A stretch of DNA of 64,000 nt from Avibacterium volantium (lineage in GTDB: Bacteria > Pseudomonadota > Gammaproteobacteria > Enterobacterales > Pasteurellaceae). Location of the stretch: contig NZ_LR134167.1 of NCBI RefSeq assembly GCF_900635775.1, positions 248,001 through 312,000 on the forward strand, written 5' to 3'. Below the pieces are notes generated by a model. It searched no databases, had not been told where the DNA came from, and saw only the letters and a program-made list of their open reading frames with translations. Each line of letters starts with the position of its first letter. Positions within the stretch are counted from its first letter, which is position 1. Shown piece after piece: positions 21,202 through 30,434 of this stretch. Both the position numbers and the translations under genes were made by a program.

Positions 21202-21882
21202 TTATTGTTTTTCTTTGAGTTCTTGCAAGCGGCGGCGGGCAAAGAAGCCTGTGCCTAGAGTCTGATATAGAATTTTAGGCTTATCTATTCCTAAAGGGGG
21301 TTTTTCGGGATTCTTAATAAATGGTGCCACCTTTTTGCCAAAATATTTTAAAAATCCTTGTTCTACAGTGATATGGATTTGTTTTAGTGTGTTTATCTCT
21401 CTCATATCTAAACATTCTACATAAAGACCGCATAGGAAGTTTAGTTTTTTGATAAATTCTTCATCTTTAATAAGTTCCTGTGTAAGCTCAAAAGCATACC
21501 TATTTAACTGATTATATATGGATTGCGCTGCTGAAGCTGCTTCGCTGTATTCTTCAAGTTTGAAAATTTCAATTTTATTTTCTGTTTCCTTATTCAGTTT
21601 TTCTAATAAGGTGATTTTTCTTGTATTTGAATTAAGTTGATCTGAAAGTTTGTCAAATTCAGCAAAGTCTAGATTTGTGCTTTCTACGTCTAATGAGCCA
21701 TCTAATTTCTTTTCAAGATCAATATTTTCAGCTTGCAATGCTTGAATAATTGCATTATTGCGATTAATAATTTCTTGTTTCTTTGCGATTTCATCATTCG
21801 CTTTTTTTAATGCTTCTAGCGCCTCTTCGTATTCTGCTTTTTTCTGAATAAAGGTTTCGTTTTGGGTTATGGTATTTAGCAT
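21202..21882 (-). CDS. coiled-coil satellite protein of unknown function
   Basis: A 226-residue protein. Residues about 10-110 are charged heptad-like helix (KKAEYEEALEALKKANDEIAKKQEI), a strong coiled-coil pattern; the C-terminal third is more globular and ends in ARRRLQELKEKQ. No database family recognised. It follows the baseplate-like gene by 18 bp and shares its terminator, so they are likely cotranscribed. In the capsid context a scaffold or capsid-size-determining role (like P4 Sid, which is also helical) is conceivable but unproven. Confidence 0.65.
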   Translation of the reverse strand: MLNTITQNETFIQKKAEYEEALEALKKANDEIAKKQEIINRNNAIIQALQAENIDLEKKLDGSLDVESTNLDFAEFDKLSDQLNSNTRKITLLEKLNKETENKIEIFKLEEYSEAASAAQSIYNQLNRYAFELTQELIKDEEFIKKLNFLCGLYVECLDMREINTLKQIHITVEQGFLKYFGKKVAPFIKNPEKPPLGIDKPKILYQTLGTGFFARRRLQELKEKQ

Positions 21883-21900
21883 AGTTTTTTCTCCGTAGTA

Positions 21901-22566
21901 TTATTTTTCTGGGGATGGTTGGCTTTTATCACTTGAGAAAATAGAAGATATTTTCTCTAATCCTTTTTTGGCTGCTCCTTTAAAATCGCCTTGATTTAAA
22001 CGGCCTGAAAGGCTAGGATCTTTTTCTGTGCCATCAATTTTTTCTTCAGCTTTATTTGGTTTAGCCTGTGTAGGCTGTGCTTTAGGGTGATTTTCTTTTT
22101 GTACTATTTTCTTTGGTTTTGGTTTGCGTTTTTCTTTTTTCTCGCTAACACTATTAGCTTCTTTTAAAATAAAACTTACATTCCAAGCCATAAAGTCATC
22201 TTGTTCTACAATATCAACCTCACCGCTGAATTTTACTTCTCTAATGTTCATTGCTTGCGCAGTTCTTGATGAAACTCTATATTTAATTTGTCCACCTGTT
22301 CCATCAGTGCCTTCAGCTAAATTAATTAGATCAGTTAGCCATTTTTCCTCTCTATATGGAATCATTCCTTTAACGTGGAGTTCTTTCGCCTTTATCCCTT
22401 TATCTGCTTTTTTTGTGCTAGATTTACGGCCACTCATATCCGCTTCTTCTCGTCTAAAAGTACCAGTGATACTTAAATTATGCATAAGAATGGGTTTGCC
22501 ATTTAATGCAATTAGAATAGCAGGAGATTTTCTTTTTGTTTCAGTTTTTTCAGTTGTTTCAGACAT
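21901..22566 (-). CDS. probable phage baseplate-complex-type protein
   Basis: A 221-residue protein. The first 130 residues (ALNGKPILMHNLSITGTFRREEADMSGR, KAKELHVKGMIPY, then MAWNVSFILKEANSVSEKKE) resemble small proteins annotated as baseplate complex proteins in contractile-tailed phages of Enterobacteria and Pasteurellaceae. The rest is a Lys/Pro/Glu-rich linker and a short amphipathic tail. A ribosome binding site (AAGGA) precedes the ATG. The neighbours are a coiled-coil gene downstream and a dyad symmetry upstream that may be an activator site. A tail-type protein in an otherwise satellite-like element is unusual; the family assignment is from memory of the pattern. Confidence 0.5.
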   Translation of the reverse strand: MSETTEKTETKRKSPAILIALNGKPILMHNLSITGTFRREEADMSGRKSSTKKADKGIKAKELHVKGMIPYREEKWLTDLINLAEGTDGTGGQIKYRVSSRTAQAMNIREVKFSGEVDIVEQDDFMAWNVSFILKEANSVSEKKEKRKPKPKKIVQKENHPKAQPTQAKPNKAEEKIDGTEKDPSLSGRLNQGDFKGAAKKGLEKISSIFSSDKSQPSPEK

Positions 22567-22631
22567 TTTATTTTTCCTTTTTTGTTGGTATAATATTTGC
22601 GTTTAATTTAAAACTTTAGATTAAACAAGGG

Positions 22632-22659
22632 TTCTTGAAATATTCTTATACTTCAAGAA
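22632..22659. promoter_or_regulatory. dyad TTCTTGAA-N12-TTCAAGAA, candidate activator site
   Basis: Perfect 8-bp inverted arms separated by 12 bp lie about 80 bp upstream of the baseplate-like start. P2 Ogr and P4 Delta bind dyads with a 12-nt spacer about 55 bp upstream of late promoters. The spacing matches, the half-site differs. Confidence 0.4.
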
Positions 22660-22706
22660 AATAACTATATTAAACTATATCTCGTTTTTTGTTTTCGTGA
22701 GCACAT

Positions 22707-22738
22707 AGCCCTAGGTAATAAAATTTATCTAGGGCTAT
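22707..22738. terminator. hairpin at the end of the first AlpA-like gene
   Basis: An 8-bp stem AGCCCTAG / CTAGGGCT with a loop of about 14 nt abuts the stop codon of the AlpA-like gene. A clear T run is lacking on the minus strand. Confidence 0.4.
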
Positions 22739-22936
22739 TTATTTAGCTCTTCTTCTTAACTTTTCTTCAATCCAGCTATCCACTTCACTTTCTAACCATA
22801 CAACACGATTACTTGCAATCATAATACTTTTAGGGAATTTCCCCCCGCGCATATAGTTATAAATGGTAGATTTGCTAAGGCTTGTTCTTGTAATAACTTC
22901 ATCTAGTGAAATAAAGCGTTCTTTTTTCTCTTTCAT
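22739..22936 (-). CDS. AlpA-family regulator/excisionase (first copy)
   Basis: A 65-residue winged-helix protein: RFISLDEVITRTSLSKSTIYNYMRGGKFPKSIMIASNRVVWLESEVDSWIEEKL is a textbook AlpA pattern, with SKSTIYN as the recognition helix and the FPKS...VVWLESEVDSWI wing. AlpA and P4 Vis proteins control integrase expression and excision. It is the gene nearest the integrase on this strand. A perfect 21-bp palindrome about 100 bp upstream (23033-23053) may be its operator. Confidence 0.85.
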   Translation of the reverse strand: MKEKKERFISLDEVITRTSLSKSTIYNYMRGGKFPKSIMIASNRVVWLESEVDSWIEEKLRRRAK

Positions 22937-23411
22937 TTATACTCCTATAATTTGAACGGCTATAAATGCTATAGCACTTAATTACATAGATAAATATTAG
23001 AGGATTTAATAGAGGGATTAAATGAATTTGCCTTGTGATATTAATTATCACAATAACAAGATGAACAAATTAATTAAAATAGCTAGAAAGTTTCCATTGT
23101 GCGGGTAAAATCCTACGTCACGTCATACGGCACGAAAAATCCACTCTCCCACCCGCGTTTTTTGTGTCAAAAATTGCCATTTTTTCAGTTAATTTTCAGT
23201 ATGATTTTTATGTAATTTATTGAAAATAAAGGAAATGTACTCAATTTTTTCCATTTCCTTAACTGAAAAAATTACAGTTAATTTCAGTGAATTTCAGTTA
23301 AGAAAAAGCACTAAATAGAACATTAAACAGTTAATTAATTGAAATTAAAGGGAATTTTTGATTTTACGTGAGAGATATGCCAAGAATTTTTTACAGTTAA
23401 GAGATTGAACA
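22937..23411. promoter_or_regulatory. divergent control region between AlpA-like and Ogr-like genes
   Basis: This 475-bp AT-rich gap contains no gene. It holds the palindrome TTGTGATA-TTAAT-TATCACAA (23033-23053), a perfect 11-bp inverted repeat CTTAACTGAAA / TTTCAGTTAAG (23258-23268 and 23292-23302), and several further CAGTTAA copies near 23175, 23275, 23327 and 23394. The repeats run up to the Ogr-like start and look like binding sites for an element-encoded regulator. Confidence 0.5.
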
Positions 23412-23690
23412 ATGCCAAGAGCCTTTAAAATTTATTGCACAGCTTGCAAAAGCCGAGCAACAATTACAAGAACAGAAAGACCACTTCAAGGCTTTAGCCG
23501 TCTTTATTGTTCTTGCAATAATCCAGAATGCTTGCATCGTTTTGTAATGAATTTAGAATTTAGCCATACCACAAGACCAAGCCTACTAGATAAAGACGTT
23601 TTTATTAACACACTTATAAGCCAATTTTCGCCAGAAGATAAGGCTAAAATGCTTGCTGCATTACAAAAAGAAACTAGCCCCAATAAATAG
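23412..23690 (+). CDS. Ogr/Delta-like zinc-finger activator (first copy)
   Basis: A 92-residue protein. IYCTACKSRATITRTERPLQGFSRLYCSCNNPECLHRFVMNLEFSHTTRPS is a close match to the Ogr/Delta pattern, with CxxC (CTAC), then CSCNNPEC and HRFVMNLEFSHT. These zinc-binding proteins switch on late genes of P2-like phages; P4 Delta lets the satellite turn on its helper's late genes. It is the only + strand gene in the element, converging on the integrase. The final 20 residues (SPEDKAKMLAALQKE) form a helix. Confidence 0.85.
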   Translation: MPRAFKIYCTACKSRATITRTERPLQGFSRLYCSCNNPECLHRFVMNLEFSHTTRPSLLDKDVFINTLISQFSPEDKAKMLAALQKETSPNK

Positions 23691-23702
23691 GGGCTAAAAA
23701 TT
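23675..23702 (+). terminator. terminator of the Ogr-like gene
   Basis: A 7-bp stem TAGCCCC / GGGGCTA with an 8-nt loop; the TAG stop codon is inside the loop/stem. It lies between the converging Ogr-like and integrase genes and could act in both directions. Confidence 0.6.
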
Positions 23703-24909
23703 AGGCTTTAATGGCTTCTATTTTACATTTCTCCACATAATCCCCCCACGTTTGCATAATCTCAATTCTTGATTTCCACTTTTTCGATTTATCATAAGCT
23801 GCCCGAACCTTGCCTTTATTTTCGTGTGAAAGACATAGTTCAATAGCTTCAGAAGAAAATACATCAAGATCGTGAAGATAGGTACTAGCAATAGAGCGCA
23901 AACCGTGGGCGACTAAAAGCCCTTTAAATCCCATTCGCTTTAGCGCCACATTTGCCGCCTGTGTACTCATATGATTAGTATAAGGTGCGGTGTAGGTTGA
24001 GAATACATATTTCCTATTTCCATTATATCGCCGCATTTGCTCTAAAATATATAAGGCTTGAGTAGATAAAGGAACGCTATGCGGCCGTTTTCCTCCTTTC
24101 ATTTTTTCAGCAGGAATATGTAGCACTTTATTTTTAAAATCAATTTCTGACCATTCAACCCGTACCGCTTCCGCAGAACGCAACATTGTTAATAGCTGCC
24201 ATTCTATTAAAAGTGCAGTGGGGCGCTGAATATTCGCATTTTGCAATACTTTAAATAAATAAGGTAATTCGCTTGGGGGAATTGTTGGCTGATGCACCGC
24301 CTGAATGTAATTAAATTCATTATGAATTCCCCTTAATGGATTTTTAATAATTAATTCCTCATCTTCCGCAAGTTGAAATATCTGATTTAAAGAAACATTA
24401 ATTTTATAAAGTGTATTAGAATGCTTAAGCGGACTAAGTGCAGAAAAAATAGATTTTAAGCTCACTTCTTTAATGTTCATCTCTCCAACAACGGGGAATA
24501 TATAAACTTCAAGCCGCCGAAAAGCCTCTTTAATGGTTTGCTCTTTTACCTTTCCTTGTTGCAATCGCCGATCTCGCCATTTAATCGCCAACTCCCTTAA
24601 AGTCATCATATCATTCTCCAAGCGCTCAAATTGTGCATTTTTATAACCTAGCGGATCAATATTCTGCACAAGTAGCGTACGATATTCCTGCGCAATTTCT
24701 CTAGCTTTTGCCAAAGATAAATCAGGGAATGCCCCTAAACTAACTTTCTTATGCTTCTTAAAGTATTTATAGGCGAAATACCAAATCTTAGCGCCATTAG
24801 GCTTTACTCTAATGTAAAGCCCCTGCCCATCAGATTTAATGTATTCTTTCGCCATAGGCTTTAGATTTTGAAGGGTAGTATTGGTTAAAGGTTTAACAAT
24901 TTTGCTCAT
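23701..24909 (-). CDS. int: P4-family tyrosine integrase
   Basis: A 402-residue site-specific recombinase. The N-terminal arm-binding domain (about 1-90, with GLYIRVKPNGAKIWYFAYK) is the DUF4102 type of P4-like integrases. The core domain (about 100-210) is followed by the catalytic region: Arg244 in TMLRSAEA, His335 and Arg338 in HGLRS, His362 in LSHEN and the nucleophile Tyr372 in AAYDKS. All catalytic residues are present, so it should be active. The gene starts 211 bp from the tRNA-Arg attachment core and is transcribed away from it, the usual P4 arrangement. Confidence 0.95.
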   Translation of the reverse strand: MSKIVKPLTNTTLQNLKPMAKEYIKSDGQGLYIRVKPNGAKIWYFAYKYFKKHKKVSLGAFPDLSLAKAREIAQEYRTLLVQNIDPLGYKNAQFERLENDMMTLRELAIKWRDRRLQQGKVKEQTIKEAFRRLEVYIFPVVGEMNIKEVSLKSIFSALSPLKHSNTLYKINVSLNQIFQLAEDEELIIKNPLRGIHNEFNYIQAVHQPTIPPSELPYLFKVLQNANIQRPTALLIEWQLLTMLRSAEAVRVEWSEIDFKNKVLHIPAEKMKGGKRPHSVPLSTQALYILEQMRRYNGNRKYVFSTYTAPYTNHMSTQAANVALKRMGFKGLLVAHGLRSIASTYLHDLDVFSSEAIELCLSHENKGKVRAAYDKSKKWKSRIEIMQTWGDYVEKCKIEAIKA

Positions 24910-24947
24910 ATCTCATAACCTTATGAAAAATAAAGGATAATTAACCT

Positions 24948-25002
24948 TTTAGATCCCTCGTAAAAATCCCTTTAAGGTGAGGGATCTAAACAGGGATCTA
25001 AA
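24948..25002. repeat. candidate integrase arm-type sites, right end
   Basis: Three copies of AGGGATCTAAA: one inverted at 24948-24958 and two direct at 24980-24990 and 24992-25002, matching the copy at the left end (14042). They lie between int and the core site. The rest of 25003-25119 contains A-rich repeats of ACGAACA/AACAAAC and no gene. Confidence 0.55.
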
Positions 25003-25119
25003 AAGCACGGATGCAAGCAAACAAAGAAAAACACAAACGAACAAACACGAACAGCAAGCTCTTGTTTTTGTTACATTTTCTATAAATTTTGAACATTGGC
25101 GAACGTAAAAGAACAATAG

Positions 25120-25135
25120 AATGGCGAACGTGGGC
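25120..25135. repeat. right attachment site (core inside the tRNA-Arg 3' end)
   Basis: The 16-bp repeat identical to 13962-13977. It covers the CCA end, discriminator and 3' acceptor strand of the tRNA gene, so integration leaves the tRNA intact. A partial copy, TGGCGAACGT, lies at 25097-25106. Confidence 0.9.
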
Positions 25136-25198
25136 GGAGTCGAACCGCCGACCTGTCCCTTAGGAGGGGACTGCTCTATCCTGCTAAGCTACACGTTC
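25122..25198 (-). tRNA. tRNA-Arg (anticodon CCU)
   Basis: A 77-nt cloverleaf with encoded CCA. The acceptor stem GAACGTG pairs with CACGTTC; the anticodon stem GTCCC/GGGAC encloses the loop CTCCTAA, giving anticodon CCU, which reads AGG; the T arm contains GGTTCGACTCC. Its 3' end is the integration site of the satellite element. Confidence 0.95.
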
Positions 25199-25323
25199 TT
25201 TTGCGTTTCAGTTTGACACAAATATGTAATGATGAAAAGCACGGGATAAAAAATAAAGTGCGGTGCGAATTTGGTTAATTTTTTAGTAAAAAAAGAATAA
25301 AAAAAGAAATAGTATGAGATATG

Positions 25324-25349
25324 AAAAAAGCCGCTAATTTTCATTAGCG
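25324..25349 (-). terminator. terminator of the tRNA-Phe/tRNA-Asn transcript
   Basis: On the minus strand CGCTAAT / ATTAGCG with a 4-nt loop, then GCTTTTTT, 14 bp after the tRNA-Asn gene. Confidence 0.8.
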
Positions 25350-25362
25350 ACTCTTAGGAATT

Positions 25363-25438
25363 TGGCTCCTCCTGCTGGACTTGAACCAGCGACATATGGA
25401 TTAACAGTCCACCGTTCTACCGACTGAACTAAGGAGGA
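25363..25438 (-). tRNA. tRNA-Asn (anticodon GUU)
   Basis: A 76-nt cloverleaf with encoded CCA. The acceptor stem TCCTCCT pairs with AGGAGGA; the anticodon loop CTGTTAA gives GUU; the T-arm is CTGGTTCAAGTCCAG. It is 4 bp from tRNA-Phe and shares its terminator. Confidence 0.97.
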
Positions 25439-25442
25439 ATAG

Positions 25443-25518
25443 TGGTGCCTCGAGGCGGAATCGAACCACCGACACGGGGATTTTCAATCCCCTGCTCTAC
25501 CGACTGAGCTATCGAGGC
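25443..25518 (-). tRNA. tRNA-Phe (anticodon GAA)
   Basis: A 76-nt cloverleaf with encoded CCA. The acceptor stem GCCTCGA pairs with TCGAGGC; the anticodon stem GGGGA/TCCCC carries the loop TTGAAAA, anticodon GAA; the T-arm has GGTTCGATTCC. First gene of a tRNA-Phe/tRNA-Asn unit. Confidence 0.97.
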
Positions 25519-25674
25519 AACGCATCAGTGGTGCGTATTAAACGATTTTTACCGCGTTAAGTCAATCATTAATTTTAACTTTTTTACGTTTTTTTGTTTG
25601 TTTGAATATTTAACAAGCGAAACGCATAGAAATACGGCAAAAATCGCATAAAAAACCAAAGCTACTTCTAATTT

Positions 25675-26751
25675 TTACCGTCTAACGCGATAACTTTTTT
25701 GAGCCTTATCCACCTTAATTAAATAATTTCTTGCTTGTGAAGATGGGTGTGCCGTGGTCAAAATTCGGTACACTTGCTCAGGATATAAGCGGTTGATTTG
25801 TTCAATCGCCATATCTTTATCTTCGTGGAACACGCGCAACACCGCACCTGCCCCGCTGTTATACGCAGAAATCATCGCAAAACGCTTAGACGTTGGGTTA
25901 GTAATGCCATCTAAATATTTATTTTGTAATAGCCATAAATACGATGCGCCTGCATCAATATTTTTTTCAGGGTCAAACAAATAGCTTTTTGACGGCTGAC
26001 CACCACGCCCTTTCATTTGGAACACATCTCGCCCTGCCGTATGCGGTACCACTTGCATTAAGCCAATGGCATTAGCATAGCTAATCGCATAAGGGTTAAA
26101 GCTAGATTCCGTTTGCATAATGCCTAAAATCAAACTTTCATCAAGGTTGTAGCATCTAGCGGCGCGGCGCACCATTGGTAGGTATTTTTGCGCACGCACG
26201 GCAACGTGATTAGCAATCATTGGGATCACCACAAACTGCACCATTCTGCCGTTACTCAAGCGGCGTGTTTGCAATTTATTTTGCACCAGATAATCGGCAA
26301 AATTGCCCGCGATAAACTCGTTGGTAATTTGCTGCCCCGCATTATCCACCACTTGCCCTACTAAGAAAGGACGAGAACTTATCGGCACATCACCAGAGGC
26401 AAATAAATCAATGCCTTTCGCATCTGATCCCATTAATAACGTATGCACGATAGCATTATGCAGGCGGTTCAAATCTTGCTGTGTTTCAACCGTGATAACC
26501 CCTTCATCAAAGCTCACGTGGCTACGAGTGTAATAACTATCGGTGTATTTCACATAGTCTTTACGGCTTGCCACCAACAGCTCATTCACACCCCAAATTT
26601 GATCGATATTATGGGAAAATTGCCCCGTCAAAATATCTAACCCCTGCGTATCTTTCGCAAAGGCTTCATCATAATTTATTCCTTTATGGCTTGATCCACT
26701 ACAAGCAAACAAAAAAGGAATAATTAAAGCAACAACATATTTCTTCATCAT
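25675..26751 (-). CDS. mltC: membrane-bound lytic murein transglycosylase C
   Basis: A 358-residue lipoprotein (lipobox LFACSG, lipidated Cys near residue 16) attached to the outer membrane, which cleaves peptidoglycan to 1,6-anhydromuropeptides. The N-terminal MltC-specific domain is followed by an SLT domain with the catalytic Glu in [13 protein letters not shown], then AIGLMQVVP and AYNSGAGAV. The gene overlaps the yggX stop by 4 bp; mutY-yggX-mltC is a conserved gammaproteobacterial order. Confidence 0.97.
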   Translation of the reverse strand: MMKKYVVALIIPFLFACSGSSHKGINYDEAFAKDTQGLDILTGQFSHNIDQIWGVNELLVASRKDYVKYTDSYYTRSHVSFDEGVITVETQQDLNRLHNAIVHTLLMGSDAKGIDLFASGDVPISSRPFLVGQVVDNAGQQITNEFIAGNFADYLVQNKLQTRRLSNGRMVQFVVIPMIANHVAVRAQKYLPMVRRAARCYNLDESLILGIMQTESSFNPYAISYANAIGLMQVVPHTAGRDVFQMKGRGGQPSKSYLFDPEKNIDAGASYLWLLQNKYLDGITNPTSKRFAMISAYNSGAGAVLRVFHEDKDMAIEQINRLYPEQVYRILTTAHPSSQARNYLIKVDKAQKSYRVRR

Positions 26752-27026
26752 TCTTTTTCCGCTGGCGGAACATAGCCTTCAATATGGACATCTTTACCTT
26801 CAAATAAGAAATTCACCATTTCTTGCTCTAATAATTGGCGATGTTCGGCATTCATCATATTTAATTTTTTCTCATTAACGAGCATTGTTTGTTTTTTCAT
26901 CCACTCGCCCCAAGCCTGTTTGCTGATATTATCAAAAATACGTTTGCCTAATTCGCCTGGGTAAAGTTGAAAATCTAGCCCGTCCGCCTCTTGTTTTAAA
27001 TAGGCACAAAATACCGTTCTTGCCAT
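26748..27026 (-). CDS. yggX: probable Fe(2+)-trafficking protein YggX
   Basis: A 92-residue cytoplasmic protein with the family start [30 protein letters not shown], including the conserved Cys7, and [18 protein letters not shown]. YggX protects iron-sulfur clusters against oxidative damage and influences labile iron handling. It overlaps mutY by one base and mltC by four; MutY is itself an iron-sulfur enzyme. Confidence 0.96.
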   Translation of the reverse strand: MARTVFCAYLKQEADGLDFQLYPGELGKRIFDNISKQAWGEWMKKQTMLVNEKKLNMMNAEHRQLLEQEMVNFLFEGKDVHIEGYVPPAEKE

Positions 27027-28144
27027 TATTCTTTTCCTTTTGCTAACTGTAATAAAAGATTTTTGACTGGCATTGCCAGCCCGATTTGATCAGGATTTTG
27101 CGGATCATACCAATATTTGACCGCACTTTGTATAGAAGATTCATACTTGCCGTGATTTTCACCCACCTTTTTCCAATCTGAGCGATTAGCGTCCTCGCCG
27201 TGATATTCCTGTTTCACATAAATCGGGTGAATCATTAAGTGAAAATGGCTAAAGGTATGGCGAAAAGCTGGCCATTCCTGATAAAAATCCACGTTTTGAC
27301 GAGCCAAATAAGCCAGTAAATCCTGCTTGCTGTCAAATTGTGGAAAACAATACAAACCGCCCCATAAGCCCGCATTTTCACGCTGTTCTAAGGCCACTTT
27401 ACCTTGTTGCTGCCAAATTAAGAAATAACTTTGTCGCTCGGGTAAGGTTTTCTTTGGTTTCTTCGCAGGATAATCTTGCCAATTTTGTTGCAAATTTGCA
27501 CCGCACTTTGCAGATAAGGGACAAAGGGCACATTTCGGTTTCGTGCGTGTACACACCATCGCACCAATATCCATCATCGCTTGATTAAAATCTGCCACAC
27601 GCTGTGTTGGCGTAACTTCTGTACTTAACTGCCAAAGTTGATTTTCCACTTTTTTCTCACCAGCCCAGCCTTCAACCGTAAAATAACGGGACAGCACACG
27701 TTTCACATTGCCATCTAAAATAGGATAAGGGGCATTTAAGCAAGAAGATAAGATTGCCCCCGCCGTGCTTCGACCAATGCCTTTTAACGCCTGTACTTGT
27801 TCAAATTCAGTGGGGAAATTGCCCTGATACTGATCGCGAATAATTTGTGCTGATTGGTGCAGATTTCTTGCCCGTGCGTAATAGCCCAAGCCCGTCCACA
27901 AATGCAGCACTTCATCAAGGGGCGCATCGGCAAGATCAATGATGGTAGGAAACCGTTGCATAAAGCGTTCAAAATAAGGAATCACCGTGGCAACTTGAGT
28001 TTGTTGTAACATTACCTCGGACAGCCAAACGCCATAAAGGGTTTTATTTTGCTGCCAAGGCAAATGCTTACGTCCAAATTGATCGTACCAAGCTAGAACA
28101 GATTTTGCGAAAGGCGCAGTGGCGGAAGATTGAGCTAATAGCAT
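27026..28144 (-). CDS. mutY: adenine DNA glycosylase
   Basis: MutY removes adenine mispaired with 8-oxoguanine. The start is set at the ATG for [11 protein letters not shown] (372 residues, close to the Haemophilus length); the frame is open to 28273, but that extension is not family-like. The helix-hairpin-helix glycosylase core has the catalytic Glu in [10 protein letters not shown] and Asp in [11 protein letters not shown]. The iron-sulfur loop is [23 protein letters not shown]-like C-terminal domain (about 230-350) recognises 8-oxoG. No obvious ribosome binding site precedes the chosen start. Confidence 0.95.
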   Translation of the reverse strand: MLLAQSSATAPFAKSVLAWYDQFGRKHLPWQQNKTLYGVWLSEVMLQQTQVATVIPYFERFMQRFPTIIDLADAPLDEVLHLWTGLGYYARARNLHQSAQIIRDQYQGNFPTEFEQVQALKGIGRSTAGAILSSCLNAPYPILDGNVKRVLSRYFTVEGWAGEKKVENQLWQLSTEVTPTQRVADFNQAMMDIGAMVCTRTKPKCALCPLSAKCGANLQQNWQDYPAKKPKKTLPERQSYFLIWQQQGKVALEQRENAGLWGGLYCFPQFDSKQDLLAYLARQNVDFYQEWPAFRHTFSHFHLMIHPIYVKQEYHGEDANRSDWKKVGENHGKYESSIQSAVKYWYDPQNPDQIGLAMPVKNLLLQLAKGKE

Positions 28145-28242
28145 AAATACAATAGATAAAAGAATGAAAAAGCGCAGTGTATCATAGGCAAAATTTATCT
28201 TGCAAAAGAATTGCGAACGGAAATGCCATAAGGGCAAAACAA

Positions 28243-28280
28243 AAGTGCGGTGAAAAATGTCGAGATTTTTCACCGCACTT
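28243..28280 (-). terminator. paired uptake-sequence terminator after purB
   Basis: Two head-to-head uptake sequences form a 16-bp stem (AAGTGCGGTGAAAAAT / ATTTTTCACCGCACTT) with a 6-nt loop, 12 bp after the purB stop codon. Confidence 0.8.
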
Positions 28281-28292
28281 ATTTTTAGCCCA

Positions 28293-29672
<1,380 letters not shown>

Positions 29673-30284
29673 CTAAAGGGTTGAGTAAATTTGTTGTGCC
29701 GTTGTGGCGATTTTGCCACGGGAAAAAAGAAACTGGTATTTTTTGCCGCCCACTTGACGCCATAGCACCGCCGAGCGAATGCCTGCCAATAGACTTGCGC
29801 GAATACGGTGCTGAATGCCTTGTTGTTGCAAATAATCTGGCGCGCCAAGCACCTGAATACGGCTACCGAGCGGGCTGATGACGTCCACATAAATGCTGGC
29901 AAGATTGCTTATCATCTGCTCATCAAGTAAATCATAAAAATTGAGCTGTGAAGGCAAATAGGCGATGCGTTGTGCCAATTCCGCCTTTGCTTTTGGCGAT
30001 TTACTCAGCTTGCCCTCCAACGCCAGCAAGCTCACCCAGTAGCGCGTTAGCTCTGCATCTCTACCATTGAGCTGTTCCATTAAGGTTTCTAAACCTAACT
30101 TTAAATTTCGTGCATCACCGCCATACACGGCAAGCACATTTTCTGGTGCTGTTTGCAAAAGGCTTTGTAAACTATGTTTGAAGGCTTGTGAGTCAGCATC
30201 GCCATTATGAGCGAATTGTTGAACCAATTTCGTTGCTTGACATACCCCTGATAAAGCTAAAGTAATTTCGTAATAATCTGCCAT
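29673..30284 (-). CDS. hflD: HflD, high-frequency lysogenization protein homologue
   Basis: A 203-residue, mainly helical peripheral membrane protein. The N terminus [23 protein letters not shown] and the later [30 protein letters not shown] match the HflD (YcfC) family. In E. coli HflD binds lambda CII and modulates lysogeny; its cellular role is unclear. It is usually found with mnmA and purB; here mnmA is elsewhere in the window. Confidence 0.93.
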   Translation of the reverse strand: MADYYEITLALSGVCQATKLVQQFAHNGDADSQAFKHSLQSLLQTAPENVLAVYGGDARNLKLGLETLMEQLNGRDAELTRYWVSLLALEGKLSKSPKAKAELAQRIAYLPSQLNFYDLLDEQMISNLASIYVDVISPLGSRIQVLGAPDYLQQQGIQHRIRASLLAGIRSAVLWRQVGGKKYQFLFSRGKIATTAQQIYSTL

Positions 30285-30434
30285 ATTTGTAAAGAAAAAA
30301 TCTCATAAAAAAGTCATCTGCAATATAGCATTTTTCCCTTTTCTTTGAAAGGCAAACAAATAAATGACAAGCTACCAAAATGGTATTCTGCGCAATGAAA
30401 TGTCTAATTCAAATGAAGAAATGACTATTTAATT

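Larger units (their letters stand above)
13962..25135. mobile_element. integrated P4-like satellite element with a P2-type capsid gene
   Basis: An 11.2-kb insertion bounded by the direct repeat AATGGCGAACGTGGGC. The right copy is the 3' end of an intact tRNA-Arg gene, the left copy its displaced duplicate, and a P4-family integrase gene is next to the tRNA. Contents: a DUF927 ATPase, small early genes, a P4 CI-like immunity locus, two Ogr/Delta-like zinc fingers, two AlpA-like regulators, a P2-type major capsid protein, a probable baseplate-type protein, a coiled-coil protein and an unknown 392-residue protein. No portal, terminase, tail tube, lysis or conjugation genes are present, which points to a phage-dependent satellite rather than a prophage or ICE. 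Only about three perfect uptake sequences occur inside it, fewer per kb than in the flanks. Confidence 0.88.

Noticed and set aside
22124..22606. 160-codon + strand open frame opposite the baseplate-like gene
   Set aside because: It is an antisense frame of low complexity; the minus-strand protein has family similarity and a ribosome binding site.
13962..25135. A complete P2-like prophage or an integrative conjugative element
   Set aside because: There are no portal, terminase, tail tube/sheath, lysis, relaxase or type IV secretion genes; 11.2 kb with satellite-type regulators fits a satellite better.
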